DNA of 42,867 nucleotides from Bacillota bacterium. Lineage in GTDB: Bacteria; Bacillota; Clostridia; Peptostreptococcales; Anaerovoracaceae. The stretch is from positions 1 to 42,867 of the forward strand of contig JAFUCA010000028.1 in assembly GCA_017459895.1 (NCBI GenBank), read 5' to 3'. The translations under genes were made by a program, and so were the position numbers. This document shows positions 24,958 through 32,898 of this stretch, one piece after another (the stretch's first letter is position 1; every line of letters begins with the position of its first letter). Below the pieces are notes generated by a model. The model made no database searches. It was not told the origin of the DNA and saw nothing but the letters and a program-made list of their open reading frames with translations.

Positions 24958-25743
24958 CTACTCGATCGTGAGTTCTTCTCCCGGCTGAAGGATCAGCTTA
25001 TCCGGAGCCGGGAAGCGCTCCGCCCGCTCCATGTCGAAGTGCTCCGGATCCTCCGCCTCAACGATATGATATGGGATGTTGTGTTTCGCCTGTACCAGCT
25101 CCGCGCACTCCGCCGCTTCCTCCAGGTCCATGTTATATACACCGTCGCAGCAGAAGAAGGCGTAGTCGATGCCCTGATCCGCAAGGTCTGCCATCTGATC
25201 CGTCTTCGACGTGTCCCCGGAGACGTATACTTTCTTATCATTGCTGAACGTCAGGACGTATCCGACACATTCATTGATGTCATGATACTCGTTGTTCCCC
25301 GCTTCAACCGCCTCGACCGACACGTAGCCGAGAGCGAAAGTTCCCGACTCCAGGGCTTCGGCTTGTGTGATCAAAGTGCAGTCTTCCTTTCTGTCAGGGA
25401 TCCGGCCGAGTGAATTGTGGTCGTAGTGATCATGGGTGACGAGGATCAGATCGGCAGGCAGATCATAGCCTTCTCCGGCGTAGGGATCGATATAGATCAC
25501 CTTATCCTCGCCTGTCACGATCCGGATGCTCGCATGACCCATGTACAGGAGCACCGGGTCCGGGGAGGCGGCATTCGCCTCAGGCTCTGCCGCTTCTGTT
25601 TCTGCCGTTTCCTCCGTCTGCGCTTCCTGCGGCGCATCTGCGTCCGCATCTGATGCGCTTCCTCCGCACCCCGTCAGCAGAAAGCCTGCGGCGAGCATAC
25701 AGAAAACGATGCTTAACAGTGTTTTCTTTCGTTTGTTTATCAT
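24958..25743 (-). CDS. MBL-fold metal-dependent hydrolase lipoprotein (UlaG-like)
   Basis: 261 aa from the ATG at 25743, giving a clean lipoprotein signal (MINKRKKTLLSIVFCMLAAG then LLTGC). An ATG 39 nt upstream is possible but would put 13 polar residues before the signal. After an Ala/Glu/Asp-rich linker comes a Lactamase_B_3/UlaG-type domain: metal motif LVTHDHYDHN (HxHxDH), VYVSGDTSKT, and C-terminal PYHIVEAED. It should face outward on the membrane. Substrate unknown. Confidence 0.88.
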   Translation of the reverse strand: MINKRKKTLLSIVFCMLAAGFLLTGCGGSASDADADAPQEAQTEETAETEAAEPEANAASPDPVLLYMGHASIRIVTGEDKVIYIDPYAGEGYDLPADLILVTHDHYDHNSLGRIPDRKEDCTLITQAEALESGTFALGYVSVEAVEAGNNEYHDINECVGYVLTFSNDKKVYVSGDTSKTDQMADLADQGIDYAFFCCDGVYNMDLEEAAECAELVQAKHNIPYHIVEAEDPEHFDMERAERFPAPDKLILQPGEELTIE

Positions 25744-25805
25744 CTTCAGCAAATCTCCACAATTCCTTCTCAGAATCGGCATATTGTCCTGCTACTATAC
25801 AATCA

Positions 25806-25828
25806 CAGAAAGGGCGCAAGCCTTTCTG
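25806..25828. repeat. 8-bp stem upstream of the MBL lipoprotein gene
   Basis: CAGAAAGG (25806-25813), a 7-nt loop, CCTTTCTG (25821-25828). No T-run on either side, so not an intrinsic terminator. The 226 bases between 25744 and 25969 hold no convincing gene otherwise. Confidence 0.5.
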
Positions 25829-25968
25829 AGAAACTACATACTGCGGGGCATTACACCAATACAAACACTTCTTCTTCTCATTCCCCAAACACACACCTCT
25901 CGCCCTGCAGCAGATGAGTTTCGTGGATAAACCTCTTACCAAGCAAAAGATAATGATGACGAGGACAG

Positions 25969-25995
25969 CCGGCAGCAATGCCGGTTTTCCTTTTT
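25969..25995 (+). terminator. Plus-strand intrinsic terminator without an assigned gene
   Basis: CCGGCA, loop GCAA, TGCCGG, then TTTTCCTTTTT. It is oriented to stop a plus-strand transcript, yet no plus-strand gene lies to its left before the MATE gene, suggesting a short noncoding RNA from about 25800 onward or a relict. Confidence 0.65.
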
Positions 25996-26010
25996 ACCGG
26001 GGTTACCGGA

Positions 26011-26208
26011 TCACTTGATCAGGCCGAGCTCCTTCGCCTTCTTCACGAGAGCCGGGAACTCCGTCACCGAAACATGCACATCGTGTTTCTTCGTGAATGC
26101 CATGAACTCCTTCAGCGTGATCTTGTTGTCCGCCAGGATCTCGTCCACTTCTCTCTTCAATTCCGGATCCGTCTTGTACTGTTCGATTAATTCTTCTGGT
26201 GTTGCCAT
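26011..26208 (-). CDS. Small helical protein, Nif11-leader-like pattern
   Basis: 65 aa from ATG 26208 with AGGAGG 6 nt upstream, a stronger site than the upstream in-frame starts. Composition is charged and helical: MATPEELIEQYKTDPELKRE ... KEFMAFTKKHDVHVSVTEF ... KKAKELGLIK. The layout of a TDPELK helix followed by an FxAFxKKHxVxVSxxEF helix resembles the Nif11/NHLP family, but there is no Gly-Gly cleavage motif, no core peptide and no modification enzyme nearby. More likely a small intracellular protein of unknown role. Confidence 0.75.
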   Translation of the reverse strand: MATPEELIEQYKTDPELKREVDEILADNKITLKEFMAFTKKHDVHVSVTEFPALVKKAKELGLIK

Positions 26209-26277
26209 AGCTGCCTCCTGTTCTTTTCGTATGATATATAACTGCTTACCAGTCCATAAGCTAAGCAAAACGAGGCC

Positions 26278-26529
26278 CTACCATATTCGCGGATTTCCTG
26301 TTCAATATGGTAGTCCCCTACCATATCAGGCCGGTTTTCAGCAAAAATGGTAAGGAAGTTTCTCTGGCGCTCTTCAAGCAGAACAATTTTGCTGTTGTCT
26401 ATTGTTGGCCCAGGACTTGTTTGCTGTTGATTGGTTCGTGGCAGGGCATTTCCTACCACGGATGATGCAAAAGCCGCCAAAAATGGTAGGCACCTACCAT
26501 CCCGACAGGGATTTCGTCAAAAATGGTAG
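26278..26529. repeat. C repeat: CTACCAT/ATGGTAG double module
   Basis: Left module: CTACCAT (26278), ATGGTAG (26307), CTACCAT (26318), ATGGTAA (26347). Right module: CTACCAC (26453), ATGGTAG (26483), CTACCAT (26494), ATGGTAG (26523). Corresponding sites are 175-176 bp apart. In each module the inner ATGGTAG-N4-CTACCAT and the outer CTACCAT-N22-ATGGTAG pairs are mutually exclusive foldings. Fills the 352-bp gap between the small-protein and DUF1810 genes, which holds no other gene. Confidence 0.85.
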
Positions 26530-26560
26530 CCCGCTCAGGCAGATCCTGATTAAAGCATGC

Positions 26561-26986
26561 TTACCCGATCATCCGCAGCGTCAGCTGATCCGGCTGGCCG
26601 TCATAGAATTTGTCCAGCACCTTTGCGAACACTTCGATCTTCGGGTCCGCTTCCCTGAACAGCGTCATGCACGAGCGCACCTTCATGGCGTCTACATACC
26701 CCACGATGCTCTCGATTCTCCCGTTCTGTTCCAGCAGCGCCTGCGAGATTTCGATGAGCCGCTCACGCAAAAGCTGGTGCTGCAGGTATTGTTTTGCCTC
26801 GTCAAGATCCGCCAGGCCATAGTACTGCGCTGTCCCGCTGCGGCCCAGTCCCTTCAGCTGCGGGAAGATGTACCAGATCCAGTGGCTGACCTTCCGCCCT
26901 CTTCGGATCTCCGCCAGCGCTTGCTCGTAGGAATCGTATGACGCGTTCTGCGCGCTCAGAAATTTGTCCGCGTTGAATTCTTTCAT
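26561..26986 (-). CDS. DUF1810 family protein
   Basis: 141 aa, the full length of this family, with its hallmark VSHWIWYIFPQLKGLGRSGTA preceded by YEQALAEIRRGRK and followed by AQYYGLADLDEAKQYLQH. Function of the family is not established. The start overlaps the stop of the EamA-type gene (ATGA), so it is co-translated with it as the third gene of a three-gene minus-strand unit. Near-copy of the dispersed word at 26767. Confidence 0.9.
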   Translation of the reverse strand: MKEFNADKFLSAQNASYDSYEQALAEIRRGRKVSHWIWYIFPQLKGLGRSGTAQYYGLADLDEAKQYLQHQLLRERLIEISQALLEQNGRIESIVGYVDAMKVRSCMTLFREADPKIEVFAKVLDKFYDGQPDQLTLRMIG

Positions 26987-27882
26987 GCCCTTTCCCCTTT
27001 CTCGCTCGTATTATAATAGAACAATCCTCCCAGGATCAGTACGCCACCGATCAGGTGCGCCAGGGTCAGACCCTCTCTCCAGATCAGATACCCATAAAAG
27101 GACGCGACCACCGGTTCCATCAGTGCGACGTTGCCGGCAAAGCTCGCCTTCACGTGACGAAGGGACCGGTTGATGACCGCCTGGGGGATGCTGATGGAGA
27201 GAAGCCCCGAGCACAGGATCCACAGCTGCTGGATCCCGAAGCCCTGCCCTTCGCAGAAGAAGGCATTCCCCTGCGCCAGTGAGATTACCGTCGCGAAGAG
27301 GAAGCTCCCCAGGTAAACATAGAACAGCTTCAGGAACACATCCAGATGGGCAAACCGCTTCATGAACACCATGTAGGTCGCCCCGCACATCGCACAGGCC
27401 AGCGCCAGAAGATTTCCTGACAGGCTGCTGCCGCCGCTGTCCCCCATCAGAAAGATCACCACAATACCGGAGAACGCCACTCCCGTGGCAAAGTATGCCC
27501 GCAGTCCCTGTTTTTCTTTCAGAAACAGGCGGGAAAGGATCACGATGAAAATCGCGCTGCAGCAGGTCAGCAGCAGGACCGAAGCCAGCGCCGTCCGCTT
27601 CAGAGCCAGAAAATACACGAATGCTCCCGTCCCGTAGACACAGCCGATCCCCATCAGCACCGCCGCCTCCCGCCAGGATACCGGCCGGTCCGTCCTGCCT
27701 TTGAGGACCCTGCTTATCAGGGCCAGCAGCAGGAACAGCGCCGAGGCGATCATGAACCGCCCGCTGACAAAGACCATGGGCTGCAGCTGGGACAGCTTAA
27801 AAAAGATTGCATTGCTGGATGTGAACAGGAGCATACAGACCACAGCGGTCTTGTGCCGGTTCCATGGGATCTGATTCATCAA
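26983..27882 (-). CDS. EamA/DMT-family transporter
   Basis: 299 aa with ten hydrophobic segments in two EamA repeats of about 140 residues (FTSSNAIFFKLSQLQPMVFV in the first; LLALACAMCGATYMVFMKRF and VALMEPVVASFYGYLIWREG in the second). Members of the drug/metabolite superfamily export amino acids or metabolites; substrate unknown. The first codons overlap the stop of the upstream gene as ATGATGA, and its stop overlaps the DUF1810 start, so three genes are translationally coupled. Confidence 0.9.
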   Translation of the reverse strand: MMNQIPWNRHKTAVVCMLLFTSSNAIFFKLSQLQPMVFVSGRFMIASALFLLLALISRVLKGRTDRPVSWREAAVLMGIGCVYGTGAFVYFLALKRTALASVLLLTCCSAIFIVILSRLFLKEKQGLRAYFATGVAFSGIVVIFLMGDSGGSSLSGNLLALACAMCGATYMVFMKRFAHLDVFLKLFYVYLGSFLFATVISLAQGNAFFCEGQGFGIQQLWILCSGLLSISIPQAVINRSLRHVKASFAGNVALMEPVVASFYGYLIWREGLTLAHLIGGVLILGGLFYYNTSEKGERA

Positions 27883-29522
27883 AGCACGTCCTCCAGCACG
27901 CCCTGCAGGCCTTCTTCCCGGTACATTTCCTTATATGCCGCCAGCTCCTCCGCGATGACCTGATCGATCGCCCGCATGCTCAGCACCTCCACCGGCGCCC
28001 GGTCATCGGTGAGAATATGTCCCTGCCCTTCGTAGGCTGTGAGCTGCCCGGGGATCTGCCCCAGGAAGGCCCGAAGCCGCGCCCGTTTCACGGGATCCGC
28101 GGTCGCGATTTCCTCCAGAGCCTGCCGGTAAGAGGCCTGCTCCAGCCTTTGCATGGAGGCGAAGAGGATCCGGTTGGTATTGTTCTTCACGTCCACGGTC
28201 TGCACGTATGGGTACACGGAGGCGATGGTGTCGGACAGCCAGGCGTTGATCCCGTCCTCCGCATCGGACCGCAGGTTCATGTTCACCACCATCACCCCGT
28301 TCTCCGTCAGGTGCTCCCGGGTCTCCGAGAAAAATTCCTTCGATGACATCTGAAAGGGTATGGTGATGTCCTGATAGGCGTCCACCATGATCACATCGTA
28401 CTTCTGATCCGTGGCCATCAGGTACGCCCGGCCGTCATACGTCGTCACCTTCGCGTCCCGGGGCAGCTGGAAATACTCATGGGCCAGATCCGTGATCTTC
28501 TCGTCGATCTCCACGCCCTCGATGTCCAGATTATCGAAATATGCCCGGCACTGATGATCGTAGGTCCCGCTGCCCATCCCCAGCACCAGCACCTTCAGCG
28601 GCTCTTTATCCTGCAAAGGCTGGTTCGCTGCGGCCATCACGGGAGCTGCCATGGCATAATCGTAGTACATGCCGGTGAGCTGATCCTGCTTCTCCAGCAG
28701 CGACTGCACGCCGAAGAGCACGTTGGTGGAGAGGATCACCTGCTGATCCGTCTCCCGGACCTGCAGATAGTTGTAGATGGACTCCCCTTCGTAGGTCAGA
28801 TCGCTCTCCCAGAAGGCGAAGTGGCTGGCGTTGCCGAATACCGCGCAGATGCAGAAGGCGATGCTGCAGACGATGCAGGCCAGTTTCCTGCGCCGGCAGG
28901 AGATGAAATAGATCAGAGCCAGGATCAGCAGGATCCCGGAGAAGATCAGGAAGGTGATGGCGGTTCCCACCGCCGGGATCGTTACGAAAGTCGGAAGGAA
29001 AGTTCCAATGATGCTCCCGATGGTATTGAATGCTCCCAGCATGCCCACCGTGGTACCGCTCTCCTCCAGGCTCCCCACGGTGTACTTCACCAGGGATGGC
29101 GTCACCGTTCCCAGCAGGAAACATGGGAACACGAAAATGATCATGCACGCCGCAAAGGCCGCGATGACCAGGAGGTTATGGCTGATGGTGATGATCAGCG
29201 CTCCCGAGATCAGCAGGATCATGTACTTGCCCAGCAGCGGGATCGCCGCGATCCACACCGCCGCGATGAGAAGCCGCCGGTACAGTATATCCGGATCCGG
29301 CCGCTTGTCCGCGCTGCGTCCGCCGTAGACATTGCCCGCCGCCATGGCGATCATGATGGTGGCAATGATGATGGTCCAGACGATCTGGGACGAAGAGAAA
29401 TACGGCGCCAGCAGGCGACTGGCCCCCAGCTCCACCGCCATGATCGCCATCCCGGAGAAGAACTCCGTGAGATAGAGATAGGCTTTGCTCTTCAGGATGT
29501 TGTACTGTTTCTGTGTCTCCAT
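27879..29522 (-). CDS. Membrane-fused spermidine-synthase-like methyltransferase-fold protein
   Basis: 547 aa. Residues 15-235 form about seven membrane segments (FSGMAIMAVELGASRLLAPY is the typical start of this fused family). Residues about 240-530 form a Rossmann domain like spermidine synthase: LKVLVLGMGSGTYDHQCRAY, a loop ending in GVEIDE, VTTYDGRAYLMATD and YDVIMVDAYQD. Family members are often annotated as fused MFS/spermidine synthase; whether they make polyamines is doubtful. First gene of a unit with EamA and DUF1810. Word copies at 28142-28151 (MQRLE) and 28614-28623 (NQPLQ). Confidence 0.88.
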   Translation of the reverse strand: METQKQYNILKSKAYLYLTEFFSGMAIMAVELGASRLLAPYFSSSQIVWTIIIATIMIAMAAGNVYGGRSADKRPDPDILYRRLLIAAVWIAAIPLLGKYMILLISGALIITISHNLLVIAAFAACMIIFVFPCFLLGTVTPSLVKYTVGSLEESGTTVGMLGAFNTIGSIIGTFLPTFVTIPAVGTAITFLIFSGILLILALIYFISCRRRKLACIVCSIAFCICAVFGNASHFAFWESDLTYEGESIYNYLQVRETDQQVILSTNVLFGVQSLLEKQDQLTGMYYDYAMAAPVMAAANQPLQDKEPLKVLVLGMGSGTYDHQCRAYFDNLDIEGVEIDEKITDLAHEYFQLPRDAKVTTYDGRAYLMATDQKYDVIMVDAYQDITIPFQMSSKEFFSETREHLTENGVMVVNMNLRSDAEDGINAWLSDTIASVYPYVQTVDVKNNTNRILFASMQRLEQASYRQALEEIATADPVKRARLRAFLGQIPGQLTAYEGQGHILTDDRAPVEVLSMRAIDQVIAEELAAYKEMYREEGLQGVLEDVL

Positions 29523-29564
29523 ACCCTGTGCCCTTTGAACTAATTCATTGAACTTCCCAGTTAG

Positions 29565-29593
29565 ATTTTATCGTGAATCAAGGGCTTTTCCAA
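29565..29593 (-). promoter_or_regulatory. Promoter of the spermidine-synthase-like operon
   Basis: Minus strand TTGGAA (29593-29588), 17-bp spacer, TAAAAT (29570-29565), leader about 36 nt to the ATG at 29522. Confidence 0.65.
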
Positions 29594-29649
29594 TAAGATT
29601 TTTTTGCACATACATCCGTGTTGATCCGCAGAGAATCCGTTCTCTGCAA

Positions 29650-29886
29650 AAGGGACTTTCGATATTCAATCGCCCGGAGGCCTGCATAATCTCGAAATCT
29701 CCTTCCTGCAAAGGCTGATCAGCCCCTCCTGTCAGAGATCTCAGGGTATCAAGCTCCCCGAAATCTCGAATCGTGTCCCGGTTCGTCCTTTGTTTTCATG
29801 TACTCGAGAAGAACTTTTCGAGGTTTTGATCGTCATAGAAAGCGAAAATCTCGTATTTTCGTTTTCTTTCAATCGCAATCTCGTTT
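29650..29886 (+). repeat. R element copy 5
   Basis: Hairpin 1 TTTCGATATT (29657) to AATCTCGAAA, then CTTCCTGCAAAGGCTGA (one mismatch to the word), CTGTCAGAGATCTC, GAAATCTCGAATCGTG, TGTTTTCATG, and hairpin 2 TTTCGAGGTT (29816) to AAAATCTCGTA, with an extra CAATCTCG. Hairpin spacing 159 bp. The remaining gap to 30051 contains a word copy (29998-30007) and a short ACGGCG/CGCCGT stem, no gene. Confidence 0.83.
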
Positions 29887-30051
29887 TTTAAAGACGATGC
29901 GTTCCATCTCAACGGGCATTTTCGGCAGGACGCTGAAAAACGTTTTATCTGGTAATTTGACCCAAAGAAATACGGCGCCGCCGGGAGGGACGCCGTACAA
30001 AGGCTGGTCATGCGCCGGATCAGGAATCTGATCACTGCACGTTAAGCTTAA

Positions 30052-30993
30052 TTACGCCTTATTGAACTTTTCCTTGCTCTGCTTGCATCTGGGGCAGGTC
30101 CAGTCTTCCGGCAGATCTTCGAAGCGGGCGCCGTCATGCTCGGCAGGATCGTAGACGTAGCCGCAGATGGAGCAGACGTATTTGCCGGAGGCCTCTGCCT
30201 TGGAGAAATCCACTTCGGCGAACACCGTGGGCACCGGGTTATCCAGATCCATCACCCGCTTTGCTTCCAGGTTCTCATAGCCCTGGGGCGTATGGGTTCC
30301 CATGTAGACCGTGGGATGGTTGCGGACGAATTCCCGTACCCGGTCGAAGGTTTCCCGGGCTGCCGGAAGATCGTCAAAGACCACCGAGAGCTTGTTCTCA
30401 TAGAGAGCTTCGTCCACATAGGTGATGTCCGCCTCGAACATGTAGAACAGGCCGCCTTCTTCCGCGATCACCAGGCTGTTCCCGTTGGTGTGGCCCTTGG
30501 CTTTGATGAGGTAGATGCCCTCCGCGATCTTCTGGCTCTCGGGGAAATTGTAATACGCTCCGTCCGTGAAGCTGACGGGAACGATATTCTCGATTCCCTG
30601 AAGCTCATCGGCGGACGTCTCTTCTTCGCTCATATAGATCTTCGCGTTGGGGAAGGACCGCAGTTCTCCGGAATGGTCGCCGTGCTTATGGGTGAGAAGG
30701 ATCTTCGTCACCTGCTCTGGCTTGTAACCCAGGGCAGCGAAGGCGTCCATGTAAGTGCTGATGTCCTTGCCGGTATACAAAAGGCTGGTCTCATCCGGTA
30801 CCTCTTCCGGGGTTCCCGCCGGCAGGCCCGTGTCCACCAGGATCACATCATCTCCGGTATCGATCAGATAATTCTGCAGGCTTCCGCGGTATCTGACCGT
30901 CGGGTCGAAGTTTTCTGCTCCTTCTTCTCCGCCAAAAACAAATGGCTGCGCATAAAAGCCGTCTGCTCTGAATTTCACTGCTTTGATTTCCAT
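30052..30993 (-). CDS. MBL-fold hydrolase with C-terminal rubredoxin
   Basis: 313 aa. The N-terminal metallo-beta-lactamase domain has [14 protein letters not shown] (HxHxDH), [12 protein letters not shown] and MFEADITY, in the lactonase-like group. From about residue 272 a rubredoxin domain supplies four iron-binding Cys: C274 and C277 ([12 protein letters not shown]) and C300 and C303 (DWTCPRCK). The fusion suggests electron transfer to the MBL domain, although its ligand set is of the hydrolytic type rather than a flavodiiron protein. Starts 4 bp after the stop of the flavoprotein gene, so one transcript. Confidence 0.9.
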   Translation of the reverse strand: MEIKAVKFRADGFYAQPFVFGGEEGAENFDPTVRYRGSLQNYLIDTGDDVILVDTGLPAGTPEEVPDETSLLYTGKDISTYMDAFAALGYKPEQVTKILLTHKHGDHSGELRSFPNAKIYMSEEETSADELQGIENIVPVSFTDGAYYNFPESQKIAEGIYLIKAKGHTNGNSLVIAEEGGLFYMFEADITYVDEALYENKLSVVFDDLPAARETFDRVREFVRNHPTVYMGTHTPQGYENLEAKRVMDLDNPVPTVFAEVDFSKAEASGKYVCSICGYVYDPAEHDGARFEDLPEDWTCPRCKQSKEKFNKA

Positions 30994-30996
30994 CTT

Positions 30997-31425
30997 CTAA
31001 TCCTCCTTCACTGTTTTGGTTGCTAATTCCGCTCCCATACTATATACCTTTTTGCATTCCTGGGGGAACACTGTCTCATGTCTTCGGTATTTCGCTTCCG
31101 CATCAAAATACCAGGGCCAGTCGGTCTTGCTGTAGTCCTTCAGCTCTCCCAGATAGTTTGGGGATCCGATGATCAGGCCATCCGCCTCCCGGATCGCGTC
31201 CAGCACCGGAGTCAATCCATCCCTGCAGATGCAGTGCCCCTTGAACTTCTCCTTCTTGCACCCGAAGCAGGATATGCATCCGGTGTACTTCTCCAGCTTG
31301 AAGAGGTCAAATTTCTGAATTTCCGCCCCGGCAGATTCCGCGCCTCTGACCGCTTCATCGATCAGTGTGTCTGTATTCCAGCCTTTTCTCGGTCCCGCGT
31401 TGACCGCTATGATCTTCTTTCCCAT
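30997..31425 (-). CDS. Flavodoxin-family FMN reductase with an internal deletion
   Basis: 142 aa from ATG 31425 (GGAGG 5 nt upstream). The N-terminal half is canonical for NADPH-dependent FMN reductases/iron-sulfur flavoproteins: VNAGPRKGWNTDTL, CISCFGCKKEKF, ADGLIIGSPNYLGEL. It then jumps directly to what looks like the usual C-terminal end, DYSKTDWPWYFDAEAKYRRH followed by TVFPQECKKVYSMGAE. Intact relatives are about 190-210 aa, so roughly 60-70 middle residues, including much of the FMN/dimer region, appear missing in frame. Still open and in an operon with the MBL-rubredoxin gene, but probably not a normal FMN reductase. Confidence 0.75.
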   Translation of the reverse strand: MGKKIIAVNAGPRKGWNTDTLIDEAVRGAESAGAEIQKFDLFKLEKYTGCISCFGCKKEKFKGHCICRDGLTPVLDAIREADGLIIGSPNYLGELKDYSKTDWPWYFDAEAKYRRHETVFPQECKKVYSMGAELATKTVKED

Positions 31426-31460
31426 ACGGACCTCCATCTATGTACGATTCATCATTATCA

Positions 31461-31695
31461 AAACGAACATTCGAGATCGAACAAGTTTGTGAAAGCTTAA
31501 ATCTCGAAACTTCCTTCTTGAACACATGAAAACAGAAGGCATTCGTGTCCCAGATGAGGTCTTGTTCGAGATTCCGAATGATTCAATGAACCAAAATCTC
31601 TGACCGGATGGACTGACCAGCCTTTGCAGGAAGGAGTATTCGAGATTTGACATACCTCTGCTCCTCGATATCCCGTAATTTCCTTCCGGCCCTTT
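31461..31695 (-). repeat. R element copy 6 (inverted orientation)
   Basis: Read on the minus strand: AAATCTCGAATACTCC, TTCCTGCAAAGGCTGG (word at 31617-31626), CCGGTCAGAGATTTT, GGAATCTCGAAC, TGTTTTCATG, then a TTTCGAGATTTAAGC hairpin. Hairpin starts on the plus strand at 31469 and 31638 are 169 bp apart. Confidence 0.83.
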
Positions 31696-31701
31696 GATCT
31701 C

Positions 31702-32103
31702 TTAGAATGTAACGGTTTCCGGCTCCTCGGTAAAGGAACTGAATGTTGCCGTCGCGTTCCTGAAATAGAGCATCTGCATATTGTCATCATCCGCGCTGTA
31801 CATGGCCTTCAGTGAGGGCATCTTCTCCAGCATTGCGACCTTCACGTCGTGGTCATCATCGTTGACCAGCTCGCCTTCGATGCGTACCCACTTGCCACCC
31901 TTAAATGCGCAGACCTCCACCTTCGGGTTCACTGCGATCTGATGGGAGACGGGCTTCACCTTACCGGTCTGAATATACAGCTTCCCATCGTACAGAAGCG
32001 CTGTTCCGAAAGGTCTGACTCTGGGCTGGTCCCCTTCTACTGTCGCCAAATAATAGGTGTTTGCTTCCTCCAAAAACTGGCATACCTTCTCAATTCCACT
32101 CAT
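31702..32103 (-). CDS. Pyridoxamine 5'-phosphate oxidase-like flavoprotein
   Basis: 133 aa, a single split-barrel FMN-binding domain: NTYYLATVEGDQPRVRPFGT, LYDGKLYIQTGKVKPVSHQI, VEVCAFKGGKWVRIEGEL. Short members of this family bind FMN or F420-like cofactors and reduce small molecules; the substrate is unknown. Last gene of the AKR, flavodoxin, flavodoxin remnant, PPOX series. AAGGAGG-like site upstream. Confidence 0.92.
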   Translation of the reverse strand: MSGIEKVCQFLEEANTYYLATVEGDQPRVRPFGTALLYDGKLYIQTGKVKPVSHQIAVNPKVEVCAFKGGKWVRIEGELVNDDDHDVKVAMLEKMPSLKAMYSADDDNMQMLYFRNATATFSSFTEEPETVTF

Positions 32104-32139
32104 GTTGATACCTCCTTATTCCAAAACAGATAATAATTC

Positions 32140-32368
32140 TTATCTGCCTGAATTATATCCAGTTTTCTTGTCTGTGGCAATCACCTCACCGAATGAATTT
32201 CTCGCCTTCCGATCCGCCTCCTGCTTCGGCAGAGGCACGCCAGCCTTTGCACCGGCTTCCTTGAGCTTCAGAAACCACGCCATGTTTCTTGCCAGCACCC
32301 GCAGGATCCAGCGCCTTGTTGGTGCAGCCCGACTTGTGGGGCGATCCGTTTACGAGCAATACTTTCAT
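32140..32368 (-). pseudogene. Remnant of a flavodoxin/NADPH-dependent reductase gene
   Basis: Starts in one frame as MKVLLVNGSPHKSGCTNKAL at 32368, the exact N-terminus of GSPHKxGCT-type FMN reductases, with an AGGAGG site. It then continues only in another frame as RNMAWFLKLKEAGAKAGVPL, the usual C-terminus of the same family, stopping at 32140. About 150 residues of the middle are gone. It sits between an intact flavodoxin and the PPOX gene. Word copy at 32240-32249. Confidence 0.8.
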
Positions 32369-32381
32369 AGTGATGTCCTCC

Positions 32382-32870
32382 TTAGTCCAGGTCCAAACCT
32401 GCCAGCCATTCCTCCACTGCCTTATCGGGAGAGACTTCCGCATCCCGCATCTCCACGGGAAGGCCGGCCAGCACGGTGGCTCCCGGTTCCATCTGCCGAA
32501 TGGTATCGTAGGTCCCGCCGTCGCCGGAGCCCATATGGGTGTTGAACGGGATGATGGTCTTCCCGCTGAAATCGTACTTGTCGAAGAAAGTATAGAGGAT
32601 CATCGGGAAGGTGTACCACCACATGGGATAGCCCACGTAGATCCGGTCGTATGCATCGATGTCGATGTCATTGCGGATGGCCGGGCGCTGATTCTCATCG
32701 TGCTCCCGCTTCGCCAGACGCGCCAGGGCATCGTAATGCTCCCGGTTGCTGTCATACGGGGTCACCGGCTGGATCTCCACAAGATCTGCTCCCGTCTGCC
32801 GGGCGATCTTCTCCGCCACGTTCCTCGCGGTGCCGTAGACCGAGAAATAGGTTACCAGTTCCTTTGCCAT
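32382..32870 (-). CDS. Flavodoxin
   Basis: 162 aa, full length. FMN phosphate loop-like start VTYFSVYGTARNVAEKIARQ, then YDRIYVGYPMWWYTFPMILY (the WW flavin-stacking loop) and KTIIPFNTHMGSGDGGTYDT. Low-potential electron carrier in the cytosol. It follows the aldo/keto reductase gene by 28 bp in the same transcript. Confidence 0.93.
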   Translation of the reverse strand: MAKELVTYFSVYGTARNVAEKIARQTGADLVEIQPVTPYDSNREHYDALARLAKREHDENQRPAIRNDIDIDAYDRIYVGYPMWWYTFPMILYTFFDKYDFSGKTIIPFNTHMGSGDGGTYDTIRQMEPGATVLAGLPVEMRDAEVSPDKAVEEWLAGLDLD

Positions 32871-32898
32871 ATCAGACCTATCCTCGCTTCCCGCCGGT

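Noticed and set aside
25580-25978. Minus-strand ORF of 132 codons overlapping the MBL lipoprotein start
   Set aside because: Out of frame with the lipoprotein, ends in Arg/Gly/Ala-rich shadow sequence, and has no ribosome site.
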